From: CAYQQU01 sp964419545
GTDB lineage: Bacteria > Bacteroidota > Bacteroidia > Chitinophagales > Saprospiraceae
NCBI GenBank assembly: GCA_964419545.1
Contig: CAYQQU010000009.1
Location: forward strand, 1 to 64,000
Direction: 5' to 3'
Length of the DNA: 64,000 nucleotides
Position numbers and translations under genes: made by a program. Positions 1 through 7,910 of this stretch are shown one piece after another. How positions within the stretch are numbered: position 1 is the stretch's first letter; every line of letters begins with the position of its first letter. Below the pieces are notes generated by a model. It did no database searches. It was not told the origin of the DNA and was given only the letters and a program-made list of their open reading frames with translations.

Positions 1-88
1 CAGTGCGTACAAAATAGGCTACCGATAGTTCGTCCCGCTGGGACGGGAGCATAACCATGTTTCAAACCGAGAATTGCTGCTAGACACA
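1..88. repeat. Dispersed intergenic repeat family R1, copy 1 (cut by window edge)
   Basis: Bases 4-80 match, with few changes, bases about 48897-48976 and more loosely 19629-19702. Shared blocks include GCGTACAAAATAGGCTACCG and CATGTTTCAAACCGAGAATT. The internal GTCCCGCTGGGAC can form a hairpin. No coding sequence is evident. It lies just upstream of gatA, so it may sit in that gene's leader. Confidence 0.75.
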
Positions 89-158
89 GTTTATTGAACA
101 GTCCCCTGGTCGACCGATAGGAACTGATTTTTAACTTAGGAACGTTTAAAATTTCACC

Positions 159-1583
159 ATGCCCAACTACCGCCGGTTATCGGAAGTTCAGGCCGCCATT
201 CGGGCGGGGCAGACCACCCTGAAAGACGTCGTGGATCAGTATCTGGCCCGCATTGAAGAGACGCGGGAGCTGAACGCCTACGTCGAGGTGTATACCGATG
301 AAGCGCGGCTGCGGGCGCGGGAGCTGAACGCCCGATACCAATCCGATCCGACAGCGGTCGGCCGTCTCTTCGGGATGGTATTATCTGTAAAAGACGTGAT
401 CTGCCAGGAGGGGCATGGGGTGACCGGAGGTTCCAAAATACTGACGGGTTTCGAATCGCTTTTCTCGGCGACGGCGGTAGCGCGGCTGCTGGCCGAAGAT
501 GCGATCATCGTCGGGCGCGTCAATTGCGACGAGTTTGCGATGGGTTCGAGTAACGAGAATTCGCACTACGGCCCCGTGCGCAACGCCGCCGACCCCGGGC
601 GGATACCGGGCGGCTCCAGCGGCGGCTCGGCGGTAGCCGTACAGGCCGACACCTGCCTCGCTTCCCTCGGCAGCGATACCGGCGGCTCGGTGCGGCAGCC
701 GGCGGCCTTCTGCGGGGTCATCGGCATGAAGCCGACCTACGGCCGCATCTCGCGCTGGGGGCTGCTGGCATACGCCTCTTCTTTCGATCAGATCGGCATC
801 CTGGCCCGCACGGTCGAAGATACCGCGCTGCTGCTGGAAGTTATGGCCGGCCCGGATGAATACGACAGCACCGCAGCGGCCCAGGCCGTAGCGCCCTATT
901 CCCGGTCGCTCGATTTTGCCGGCAAGGCTCGCATCGCGTATTACGGCGACGCGCTGAAGGGCGACGGCCTGGACGACGATATCCGACAGACGACGCTCGC
1001 CACGATCGAGCAGCTGCAGGCGGCAGGCCATACCGTCGAATCGGTCGGCTTTCCCCTGCTCGACTACATCATTCCCGCCTATTACGTGCTCACTACCGCC
1101 GAAGCGTCTTCCAACCTGTCGCGCTACGACGGCATCCGCTACGGCTACCGCAGCCCCGGGGCCGACGACCTGCTGAGCACCTACCGGCAATCGCGCACCG
1201 AAGGGTTCGGACCGGAGGTAAAACGCCGCATCCTGCTCGGCGCCTTCGTACTCAGCGCCGGCTATTACGACGCCTACTACGCCAAAGCGCAAAAGGTGCG
1301 CCGCCTGATCCAGGAAGCCACCCTGAGCATCCTCGACGAATACGACTTCATCCTGGCGCCGGCCTCCCCCGTGCCGCCCTGGCCGCTGGGCGAAAAGATG
1401 GACGATCCGGTAGCCATGTACCTCGCCGATATCTTTACCGTACAGGCCAATATGGCGGGCATCCCCGCGATCGCGCTGCCGGCAGGGCAAACGCAGACCG
1501 GCCTGCCCATCGGGCTGCAACTGATGGCAGGGAAATTCGAGGAAGCGAAATTGCTGGGGTTCGCCCGGGAACTGATGAAGTAA
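159..1583 (+). CDS. gatA: Asp/Glu-tRNA amidotransferase subunit A (amidase)
   Basis: Glutaminase subunit of GatCAB, which turns Glu-tRNA(Gln) or Asp-tRNA(Asn) into Gln-tRNA or Asn-tRNA in the cytoplasm, using ammonia released from glutamine. The 474-residue length fits the family. The amidase signature is complete: Lys78 in SVKDV, the Gly/Ser-rich GGSSGGS at 151-157 holding the cis-serine Ser153, and SDTGGS at 172-177 ending in the likely nucleophile Ser177. The block AMGSSNENSHYG near 127 is typical of GatA rather than of general amidases. The ATG at 159 is preceded by an A/T-rich leader without a clear Shine-Dalgarno, as is usual in Bacteroidota. gatB and gatC are not in the window, which is also common in this phylum. 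Confidence 0.93.
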   Translation: MPNYRRLSEVQAAIRAGQTTLKDVVDQYLARIEETRELNAYVEVYTDEARLRARELNARYQSDPTAVGRLFGMVLSVKDVICQEGHGVTGGSKILTGFESLFSATAVARLLAEDAIIVGRVNCDEFAMGSSNENSHYGPVRNAADPGRIPGGSSGGSAVAVQADTCLASLGSDTGGSVRQPAAFCGVIGMKPTYGRISRWGLLAYASSFDQIGILARTVEDTALLLEVMAGPDEYDSTAAAQAVAPYSRSLDFAGKARIAYYGDALKGDGLDDDIRQTTLATIEQLQAAGHTVESVGFPLLDYIIPAYYVLTTAEASSNLSRYDGIRYGYRSPGADDLLSTYRQSRTEGFGPEVKRRILLGAFVLSAGYYDAYYAKAQKVRRLIQEATLSILDEYDFILAPASPVPPWPLGEKMDDPVAMYLADIFTVQANMAGIPAIALPAGQTQTGLPIGLQLMAGKFEEAKLLGFARELMK

Positions 1584-1680
1584 ATTGGCGAGGATGGACA
1601 TCCGTTTGTAAAACTTCTTCCGTTCTGCATTTTCACCCCAGCCCGGATTTTCTACTTATTTTTGCTCTCTAAAAAACGCC

Positions 1681-2736
1681 GTGTACCGCATTCTCCTCAA
1701 GCCGCTTTTCTTCTTGCTGCCGCCCGAGCGGGCGCACCACCTCACGCTCGTTTTACTGAAGTCCGTACTGGCCCTTCCGGGCGTCAGCCACCTTTTTCGG
1801 GCGTGGTTCCGGTTTCGGGCGCCGGAGCTGGAACGGGAATTTTTCGGCCTCAGCTTCGCCAATCCGGTCGGGCTGGCCGCCGGCTTCGACAAAGACGGCA
1901 AGCACGCCGGCGCCATGGCGGCCCTGGGCTTCGGGTTTATCGAGATCGGCACGGTGACGCCCCAAGGGCAACCCGGCAATCCCCGACCCCGCCTCTTCCG
2001 GCTGCCCGCCGACGAGGCCCTCATCAACCGCATGGGCTTCAACAACGAAGGGGTAGGCGCCCTGGTGGAACGGCTGCAACGCACCCGCCGCAAGCCGGGC
2101 CTCGTCATCGGCGGCAATATCGGCAAAAACAAAGCCACGCCGAATGAACGGGCCGTCGACGACTACCTCCGGTGCTTCGACGCCCTCTTCCCTTACGTGG
2201 ATTATTTTGTGGTGAACGTCAGCTCGCCCAATACTCCCAACCTGCGCGACCTCCAGGAAAAGGAGCCGCTCACCCAGCTGCTCCGGCAACTGCAGGAACG
2301 CAACCAGGCCCAACCTGCCCCCAAACCGCTGCTGCTCAAGATCGCCCCCGACCTCACCGACGGCCAGCTCGACGATATCCTGGACATCGCCCGCGACACC
2401 CAACTCTCAGGGCTCATCGCTACGAATACGACCGTCAGCCGGGCCGAACTGCAAACCGCAGACGCGCAGGTCGCCGCCATGGGCGCCGGCGGGCTCAGCG
2501 GCCGCCCCCTCCGGAAAAGAGCGACCGAGGTGATCCGCTATTTGCGGAACAAAGGCGATAAAGACCTGGTCATCATCGGCGTGGGCGGGATCGCCGGCCC
2601 GGAAGACGCCCTCGAAAAACTGCGCGCCGGCGCCGACCTCATCCAGCTCTATACCGGACTGGTGTACGAAGGCCCCGGACTGGTGAAACGAATTAATCAG
2701 GGCATCAAAGCGGCAAGGGACCTCAATGGAAATTAA
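1681..2736 (+). CDS. pyrD: Dihydroorotate dehydrogenase (quinone), class 2
   Basis: Oxidises dihydroorotate to orotate with FMN and passes electrons to quinone, the fourth step of UMP synthesis, at the inner membrane. The 351 residues begin with the class 2 amphipathic/hydrophobic extension (MYRILLKPLFFLLPPERAHH). This is followed by FANPVGLAAGFDKD, the GxxEIGTVTPxxQ FMN region, and NVSSPNTPNLR, which holds the class 2 catalytic serine. The C-terminal IGVGGI and GADLIQLYTGL phosphate-binding blocks are present. The start is GTG at 1681; no ATG in frame gives a full N-terminus. A GC-rich hairpin (2762-2780) follows the stop. Confidence 0.94.
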   Translation: MYRILLKPLFFLLPPERAHHLTLVLLKSVLALPGVSHLFRAWFRFRAPELEREFFGLSFANPVGLAAGFDKDGKHAGAMAALGFGFIEIGTVTPQGQPGNPRPRLFRLPADEALINRMGFNNEGVGALVERLQRTRRKPGLVIGGNIGKNKATPNERAVDDYLRCFDALFPYVDYFVVNVSSPNTPNLRDLQEKEPLTQLLRQLQERNQAQPAPKPLLLKIAPDLTDGQLDDILDIARDTQLSGLIATNTTVSRAELQTADAQVAAMGAGGLSGRPLRKRATEVIRYLRNKGDKDLVIIGVGGIAGPEDALEKLRAGADLIQLYTGLVYEGPGLVKRINQGIKAARDLNGN

Positions 2737-2813
2737 GCCCGGATAAGCATTGGTATCCAGCCCGGGGGTAATGCCCCCTGTTCGTATTAAAAAAAATCCT
2801 GTTGGCATCTTTT

Positions 2814-2849
2814 TTGGTCAAAAAAATGCGTTAACGCATAGCTGACCAA
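2814..2849. promoter_or_regulatory. Compound palindrome, possible operator
   Basis: A perfect 14-bp palindrome ATGCGTTAACGCAT (2826-2839) is bracketed by inverted TTGGTCA (2814-2820) and TGACCAA (2843-2849). It sits between pyrD and a small membrane ORF. No T-tract follows on the plus strand, so it is not an ordinary terminator. An operator for a dimeric regulator is possible but unproven. Confidence 0.4.
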
Positions 2850-2935
2850 CGAGGAATTACGGACCGGCGCATACCCGGTATGCCGGCCCTCCCCTTGCTT
2901 GCGTCTTTCATCCCAAAACCTAACCCGTCCTGACC

Positions 2936-3049
2936 GTGAGCTTTCAGAGACCGAACCACTTCTTACGCGACATTCGCTTCTGGATTGTTTTATTCTCCCT
3001 GCTGTTGCTGCTTTGGCTGACCGCCCGGGGGCATCCGGTTTATCTTTAG
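2936..3049 (+). CDS. Possible small membrane protein (37 aa)
   Basis: A GTG-started frame of 37 codons reads MSFQRPNHFLRDIRFW followed by a hydrophobic run IVLFSLLLLLWLTA, a short basic/polar tail and a TAG stop. The pattern of a polar basic N-terminus plus one transmembrane helix is typical of small bacterial membrane proteins, and it fills most of the gap between pyrD and nadC. A palindrome lies about 90 bases upstream. No family is recognised and chance cannot be excluded for so short a frame. It ends 27 bases before the 3' end of nadC on the other strand. Confidence 0.3.
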   Translation: MSFQRPNHFLRDIRFWIVLFSLLLLLWLTARGHPVYL

Positions 3050-3075
3050 TGCATGTTTCCGGCCTGGAATAAACC

Positions 3076-3939
3076 CTACTTGACCACCTTCAAGCTGAGG
3101 TCGAGGCTGACGGCCGAATGCGTGAGGGCGCCCACGGAGATGAAGTCGACCCCCGTCTGGGCGAATTTGCGGACATTGTGGATGTCGATGCCGCCCGAAG
3201 CTTCCGTTTCGAAGCGTTTGTCGACGATGGCGACCGCTTCCCGCAATAGCGGCAGTTCAAAATTGTCGAGCATGATGCGGGTAATCCGGCCCACTTCCAG
3301 CACTTCGTAGAGCTCTACGAGGTTGCGCACTTCGATCGTGACCCCCAGGTCGAGGCCTTTTTCCTGCTGGTAGGCGGCGACGCGCTCGATGGCCGGCCGG
3401 ATACCGCCGCAGGCGTCGACGTGGTTGTCTTTGATCATAAACCAATCGTAGAGGCCGTCGCGATAGTTGTGGCAGCCGCCGAGGCGGACGGCCCATTTTT
3501 CGAGGAAGCGGAACAGGGGCGTCGTCTTGCGGGTATCGAGGATCCTGACGGGCAGGTCGTCGACCTCAAACTGAAAGCGGTTGCTCAGGGTAGCGATGCC
3601 GCTCATCCGCTGCATGGTGTTGAGCACGAGTCGCTCCGCGCGCAGCAGGGCCTGTGTGTTCGCTTCCACGACGAAAGCGATATCGCCGGGGCTGCCCCAC
3701 TGGCCGTCCTTCAGGGAAACTTCGACCTGCGACCCCGGATCTACGGCGGCGAAAACGCGGCGCGCCACTTCGACACCGGCGATGACGCCCGGTTCTTTGA
3801 CCAGCAGGCGCGCCTGGCTGCGCGCCTCCGCGGGGATACAAGCCAGGGAGGTATGGTCGCCCTCGCCCACGTCTTCGCGCAGGGCCCGTGCGATGAAATC
3901 TTCCAGGTAGGCGTCGGTTGGCATGGTGTAGTCCTTCAT
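3076..3939 (-). CDS. nadC: Nicotinate-nucleotide pyrophosphorylase (carboxylating)
   Basis: Quinolinate phosphoribosyltransferase: quinolinate plus PRPP gives nicotinate mononucleotide, CO2 and PPi in NAD synthesis. Family landmarks are LREDVGEGDHTS near the N-terminus, ILDTRKTTP (PRPP/quinolinate-binding Arg and Lys), LGGCHNYRDGLYDWFMIKDNH in the central barrel and the C-terminal GGIDIHNVRKFA. The frame is open further upstream, but ATG at 3939 (MKDYTMPTDAY) or the next at 3924 gives the usual ~285 residues; I chose 3939. It is convergent with the small ORF at 2936. Its likely precursor supplier, 3-hydroxyanthranilate dioxygenase, is at 35.2 kb. Confidence 0.93.
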   Translation of the reverse strand: MKDYTMPTDAYLEDFIARALREDVGEGDHTSLACIPAEARSQARLLVKEPGVIAGVEVARRVFAAVDPGSQVEVSLKDGQWGSPGDIAFVVEANTQALLRAERLVLNTMQRMSGIATLSNRFQFEVDDLPVRILDTRKTTPLFRFLEKWAVRLGGCHNYRDGLYDWFMIKDNHVDACGGIRPAIERVAAYQQEKGLDLGVTIEVRNLVELYEVLEVGRITRIMLDNFELPLLREAVAIVDKRFETEASGGIDIHNVRKFAQTGVDFISVGALTHSAVSLDLSLKVVK

Positions 3940-4024
3940 GTCGTGTCGTTCTCGACCGGCAACCGCCGGCCTCATCAAAACATCCGGGGAAATGAAATGG
4001 TTAGCTTCTCGCCGAAGACCAATC

Positions 4025-4765
4025 CTAAAAAATAACCCCCAGCCGGACGATGATCGCGTTGACCTTGCCGTTGGAATCCTCTTCCATCGGCTGCGTGGGG
4101 TCGTTGTCTTCGAAGTAGTCGCTGGTCTTATCGCGGGTAGCGTCGAGGAAACCCGCCTGGTAGGCCAGGCCGCCCACCAGCGAAGTGCCTTCCGAGATGC
4201 TGTATTCCACGCCGGCGCCGATGCCCCACGACATATTCAGGCCGTTCACTTCGCTGCGGATGTTGATCTTTTCGGCTTCATCGCCGACGCCCGGCCCTTT
4301 GACGCTGCCGGTGGCTTGCGTCTCGAAGCCCAGCGCCAGGAAAGGCTCGGCGTAGTAGCGCAGGTAGCCGAACTCGCGCGTCCGCATCTTAAGGCCGATG
4401 GGGATCTCCACGTATTGGATGCCGTATTTGAGTTTGACCTCACCGTCTTCCATGGCTTCGATGGCCGACATGGGCACGTCCGAATCCTGCCAGTAGCTGC
4501 CGCCGCGCTCGTGGAACAAGGTGCCGCCGGCGTTGAAGAAAAACCCGATACCACTGGTTACGGCGTAATTTTCACGGAAGTAAAACTCGCCGACCATTCC
4601 CAGTTTGAGGCCCAGGTTGGTGCCCTGGGGGTTGATCTGATTGACGTTGGTGTTCATCCATCCGAAAGTGGGGCTTAGTTGAAAACCAAAGCGCACGTCA
4701 CCCTGGGCGGACAGCCCGGTAAGAATCAGGGAGAAAAAGATGGCGGTGACAACAATTTTTTTCAT
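4025..4765 (-). CDS. Outer membrane beta-barrel protein (porin-like)
   Basis: 246 residues with a Sec signal peptide (MKKIVVTAIFFSLILTGLSA, cleavage near residue 21) and then alternating amphipathic strands: FGFQLSPTFGW, LGLKLGMVGEFYF, YAVTSGIGFFF, LKYGIQYVEIPIGLKM and a C-terminal strand ending in hydrophobic IIVRLGVIF. This matches the PorT/OMP_b-brl type of Bacteroidota barrels. The acidic region EDNDPTQPMEEDSN near the C-terminus is likely a surface loop. The role is unknown. It lies between nadC and gldB with repeat R5 upstream, so it appears to be transcribed alone. Confidence 0.82.
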   Translation of the reverse strand: MKKIVVTAIFFSLILTGLSAQGDVRFGFQLSPTFGWMNTNVNQINPQGTNLGLKLGMVGEFYFRENYAVTSGIGFFFNAGGTLFHERGGSYWQDSDVPMSAIEAMEDGEVKLKYGIQYVEIPIGLKMRTREFGYLRYYAEPFLALGFETQATGSVKGPGVGDEAEKINIRSEVNGLNMSWGIGAGVEYSISEGTSLVGGLAYQAGFLDATRDKTSDYFEDNDPTQPMEEDSNGKVNAIIVRLGVIF

Positions 4766-4782
4766 TTTGCCATAGTTTTTGG

Positions 4783-4961
4783 TGAGAACCCGTTGCGGGT
4801 TTGGTCTTTGAGCCGAAAACCGGCAATTTTTTGATTAGACGAGGCTTACCCGGCGGCAGAGCCGGGCGCGAAAATCCGATTGAGCTTAATGAGGGTTTTC
4901 GCAACGAAGTATAATCAAAAAAGTGCAGTTTGCAGGCCGATTACTAAACCCGCAATGGATT
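4783..4961. repeat. Dispersed repeat family R5, long copy
   Basis: Inverted ends: GAGAACCCGTTGCGGGTTT at 4783-4802 and AAACCCGCAATGGATTCT at about 4941-4958. The inner blocks TCTTTGAGCCGA (4806-4817) and GTTTGCAGGCCGAT (4927-4940) recur at 14271-14304, where the two halves are nearly fused. The element fills most of the gap between the barrel gene and gldB. No coding potential is seen. Confidence 0.6.
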
Positions 4962-5013
4962 CTGAGGTATCGCAATGCGGCAAATTTAGCTTAAAAATCG
5001 AAGTAATTGTGTT

Positions 5014-6057
5014 ATGAGTTGGAAAAATGCGGCCTGGATGACGACTATGGTTCTTTTGACCCTGACCGGTTGCGGGACCGATGATCGCCCTGCTCCGCCC
5101 GACGTTTCCGACATTCCCGTAACCGTACAGATCCGGCGGTTCGAACAGGACCTTTTCCGCATCGACACCACCCGCCTGGCAGCAGAGCTCGCCGCCCTGG
5201 AAGCGGAATACCCGGCATTCAGCCCGATCTTTTTCGATTTCATCCTCCGCTCCCGCGATTCGCTGGTGGCTCCGCAGGGGCATGCCGCCTACGTGGCAGG
5301 CTTCATCCACCACCCGACGGTGCGCCGGCTGTACGATACGACCCAGGTCGTGTACGCGGATCTGTCGGACATCGAAGCCGAATTCCGGCAGGCCCTTCAG
5401 TTTTTCAGGTACTACTTTCCGGAAGAACCGGTCCCGGACCTGACCACCTTCATCTCGGAATATTCCCTCGCAGCTTTCATCTACGGCCCCGGCAATTCGC
5501 TGGCGGTCGGCCTCGACTTTTTCCTGGGGGAAGATTATCCCTACCAGGCGTATAACCCGATGAACCCGAGCTTTTCGAGCTACCTTACGCGCACCTTCAA
5601 CCGCGATCACCTGGTGGCCAAAACCCTGCAGCCCCTGGTGGATCAGCTGGCGGGGGAGCCCGGCGGCGAACGCCTGCTCGACCTGATGATCCACAACGGC
5701 AAAAAACTCTATCTGCTCGACCACCTGCTGCCCTACGCCCCCGACAGCGTGGTCCTCGAACTGCCGCCCGCCAAAGTGCAGTGGCTGGAGGACAACGAGC
5801 TGGAAATGTGGGCTTATTTCATCAAAGAAGACCTGCTCTACAATAGCGATTACCAGGCCATCCGCAAGCTGGTGGAGTACAGCCCCAACTCACCGGGCAT
5901 GCCGCCCGAAGCGCCCGGCCGCACCGCCAATTGGGTCGGCCGGCAGATCGTTAAGGCCTACATGAAGCAATTCCCGGAAACGACGATGCCCGAATTGATC
6001 GACCTTCGCGACGCCCAGCAACTACTCGACGCCTCCCGCTACAAACCGCGCAGATAA
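5014..6057 (+). CDS. gldB: Gliding motility lipoprotein GldB
   Basis: Lipoprotein required for gliding motility in Flavobacterium-type Bacteroidota; its exact biochemical role is not settled. 347 residues. The lipobox LTGC places the lipidated cysteine at residue 20, followed by a short acidic linker. The hallmark blocks of the family are visible: RFEQDLFRIDT, YPAFSPIFFDFIL, EAEFRQALQFFRYYFPE, the Gly/Asp-rich LAVGLDFFLGEDYPYQAYNP, and the late GRTANWVGRQIVKAYM. It is encoded alone and is followed after 38 bases by an oxygenase gene. Together with the T9SS sorting domains elsewhere in the window it indicates a gliding, T9SS-bearing organism. Confidence 0.92.
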   Translation: MSWKNAAWMTTMVLLTLTGCGTDDRPAPPDVSDIPVTVQIRRFEQDLFRIDTTRLAAELAALEAEYPAFSPIFFDFILRSRDSLVAPQGHAAYVAGFIHHPTVRRLYDTTQVVYADLSDIEAEFRQALQFFRYYFPEEPVPDLTTFISEYSLAAFIYGPGNSLAVGLDFFLGEDYPYQAYNPMNPSFSSYLTRTFNRDHLVAKTLQPLVDQLAGEPGGERLLDLMIHNGKKLYLLDHLLPYAPDSVVLELPPAKVQWLEDNELEMWAYFIKEDLLYNSDYQAIRKLVEYSPNSPGMPPEAPGRTANWVGRQIVKAYMKQFPETTMPELIDLRDAQQLLDASRYKPRR

Positions 6058-6095
6058 AATTTGTTAAATTACAGCGACCAAAAAATAAAAGACAA

Positions 6096-7049
6096 ATGAG
6101 CCAAAGAGTAATCCCCGTCGTCGACCTCTCCCAATTCACTAAAGGCGCGCCCGAACAAAGACAGGCGTTCGTCGAAAAGCTGGGCCGCGCCTTCCACGAA
6201 GTCGGCTTCGTGGGGGTCGTCAACCACGGCATCCCCAAAACCCTCATCGACGATTTTTACGCCGCCTCGAAATCGTTTTTCGACCTGCCGGTGGCCACCA
6301 AAAAAAAGTATGAAATACCCGGCGGCGCCGGCCAGCGCGGCTACACCTCTTTCGGCACCGAACACGCCAAACACGCCAAGGCGGCCGACCTCAAGGAGTT
6401 TTTCCAGATCGGCCAGGAAGTCACCGACGGCGATCCCATCAAAAACCAATACCCCGAGAACGTCCCCGTAGCGGAACGCCCCGAATTTCTGACTCTGGGC
6501 CTGCAGCTGTACAGCGCTTTCGAACAGGCCGGCGGAGCGCTGCTGCGCGCCATCGCCCTCCACCTCGACCTCGGAGAAGACTATTTCGACGATAAGATCC
6601 ACAACGGCAACAGCATCCTGCGCGCCATCCATTATCCGCCTATCACGGAAGAACCCGCTTCGGCCATCCGGGCGGAACAGCACGAAGATATCAACCTGAT
6701 CACCCTGCTCGTCGGCGCCTCGGCCGGCGGCCTGCAACTCCTGAACAAAGACGATCAATGGCTGGATATTACGCCGGAAGCCGACGAGATCGTCATCAAC
6801 GTCGGCGATATGCTGCAGCGGCTGACCAATAACTACCTCAAATCGACCACCCACCGCGTCGTTAACCCGCCGCGCGAAAGCTGGCACCTGCCGCGCCTTT
6901 CAATTCCTTTTTTCCTGCACCCGCGCAGCGACATGGACCTCACCTGCCTGGAGCAATGCGTCAGCGAAGAACGCCCGCGGGCCTACGCGCCCACCACGGC
7001 GGGCGACTACCTGGAAGAAAGACTGCGGGAGATCGGATTGAAGAAATAA
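6096..7049 (+). CDS. Isopenicillin N synthase-like Fe(II)/2-oxoglutarate oxygenase
   Basis: A non-haem iron oxygenase of the IPNS / 2OG-Fe(II) superfamily, 317 residues. The N-terminal DIOX_N segment (IPVVDLSQF, HEVGFVGVVNHGIP) is followed by the double-stranded beta-helix. The metal triad is visible as His196-x-Asp198 (EQHEDINLITLL) and His253 (STTHRVVNPP). Arg267-x-Ser269 (RLSIPFF) binds the 2-oxoglutarate carboxylate. The substrate cannot be read from the sequence. Relatives in bacteria are usually annotated only as isopenicillin N synthase family, and there are no beta-lactam genes here, so an antibiotic role is unlikely. Starts 38 bases after gldB. Confidence 0.9.
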   Translation: MSQRVIPVVDLSQFTKGAPEQRQAFVEKLGRAFHEVGFVGVVNHGIPKTLIDDFYAASKSFFDLPVATKKKYEIPGGAGQRGYTSFGTEHAKHAKAADLKEFFQIGQEVTDGDPIKNQYPENVPVAERPEFLTLGLQLYSAFEQAGGALLRAIALHLDLGEDYFDDKIHNGNSILRAIHYPPITEEPASAIRAEQHEDINLITLLVGASAGGLQLLNKDDQWLDITPEADEIVINVGDMLQRLTNNYLKSTTHRVVNPPRESWHLPRLSIPFFLHPRSDMDLTCLEQCVSEERPRAYAPTTAGDYLEERLREIGLKK

Positions 7050-7217
7050 TGGGAAAAAGGCGGCGCCTCAAAATAAATTGCTCGCCGGGTACCGAAAAAG
7101 CCCGGTCGGGCGTTAAACAACTACTCCCCAGATCTGTCAAAGAGGCGCAGGCTTGTCCAACCGGCGGCCGAACGGCGTCTCCCTTTTGAAAATCAACCGT
7201 TTAGCCACAAAGAAAAG

Positions 7218-7249
7218 TTGGTTACTTCCACGCGAAAAGTCTACTTTTG
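7218..7249 (+). promoter_or_regulatory. Bacteroidota-type promoter of tatA
   Basis: TTG at 7218-7220 and the -7 box TACTTTTG at 7242-7249 (consensus TAnnTTTG), separated by 21 bases. Transcription should start near 7254-7256, just upstream of the tatA ATG at 7270. Because the box lies inside the upstream extension of the open frame, it decides the start codon. Confidence 0.7.
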
Positions 7250-7269
7250 TACTAAATAAACCAATCGTT

Positions 7270-7497
7270 ATGGAAATTTTATTGCTCTTCAACTTCTTCG
7301 GCCCGGAAATGCTGGTGATCTTGTTCGCGATCCTCCTGCTTTTCGGAGGCAAGAAGATTCCGGAACTGATGCGGGGCATCGGCAAGGGTATCCGCGAGTT
7401 CAATACGGCTCGTTCTACCTTGGAAAGCGAACTGAAAGACGGGATGCGCGAAGCGGAGAAAAAGCAACTCGAGGACAAGCAAAACGAGAAAGCGTAA
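7270..7497 (+). CDS. tatA: Twin-arginine translocase subunit TatA/TatE family
   Basis: 75-residue pore-forming component of the Tat system, which exports folded proteins across the inner membrane. One N-terminal membrane helix (PEMLVILFAILLLFGG) is followed by the family hinge FGGKKIPELMRGIGKG and an amphipathic, charged tail that ends Lys/Glu/Gln-rich. The frame is open further upstream, but the consensus promoter at 7218-7249 overlaps that extension, so ATG 7270 is the start. tatC is not in the window. Confidence 0.93.
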   Translation: MEILLLFNFFGPEMLVILFAILLLFGGKKIPELMRGIGKGIREFNTARSTLESELKDGMREAEKKQLEDKQNEKA

Positions 7498-7583
7498 CCG
7501 GTTAAAATCGATCAAAGATACCGCCGGGAGGCCTATTCATCGTATGGTCTCCCGTTGCCATGCTCGCCCTTTGGAACAAAAAA

Positions 7584-7739
7584 AGTAACTACTTAGGTCC
7601 CTCCGATTGAGAGGCGAAAATGCCTGGTTTTGCCCCGGCCCTAAATGGGAGCCCAGGCATTTTCGCCCTTTGCTCCCATTTAGGGTCGGGGCAAACAAAG
7701 GGCGAAAATGCCTTTAAAAGGAGGGACCTAAAAAGTTAC
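7584..7739. repeat. Nested inverted-repeat element (three hairpins)
   Basis: Outer arms: AGTAACTACTTAGGTCCCTCC (7584-7603) pairs with GGAGGGACCTAAAAAGTTAC (7720-7739). Middle arms: TTGCCCCGGCCCTAAATGGG region (7629-7651) pairs with 7672-7695. Inner module GGCGAAAATGCC occurs forward at 7613-7624 and 7701-7712 and inverted at 7653-7666, so it can form alternative hairpins. No coding sequence. It lies between tatA and a strong terminator. Confidence 0.65.
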
Positions 7740-7741
7740 CC

Positions 7742-7790
7742 AAAAAAAAGGATGACGGCCCCGGAACACCGAGGGCGGTCATCCTTTTTT
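7742..7790. terminator. Bidirectional rho-independent terminator
   Basis: Arms AAAAAAGGATGAC (7744-7756) and GTCATCCTTTTTT (7778-7790) with a GC-rich upper stem and T-tracts on both strands. Placed to end the minus-strand DUF937 gene and any plus-strand transcript from tatA. Confidence 0.85.
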
Positions 7791-7910
7791 TAACCCGGAT
7801 TATTCATAAAGCCCGGCTATCGGCTTAGCATGTTTAGAGCGGGTTCATTATGCAAATCAACAGGTTAGGAACTTGTTGATTTGCAATAGAAGCAAGCTCC
7901 AAACATGCTC

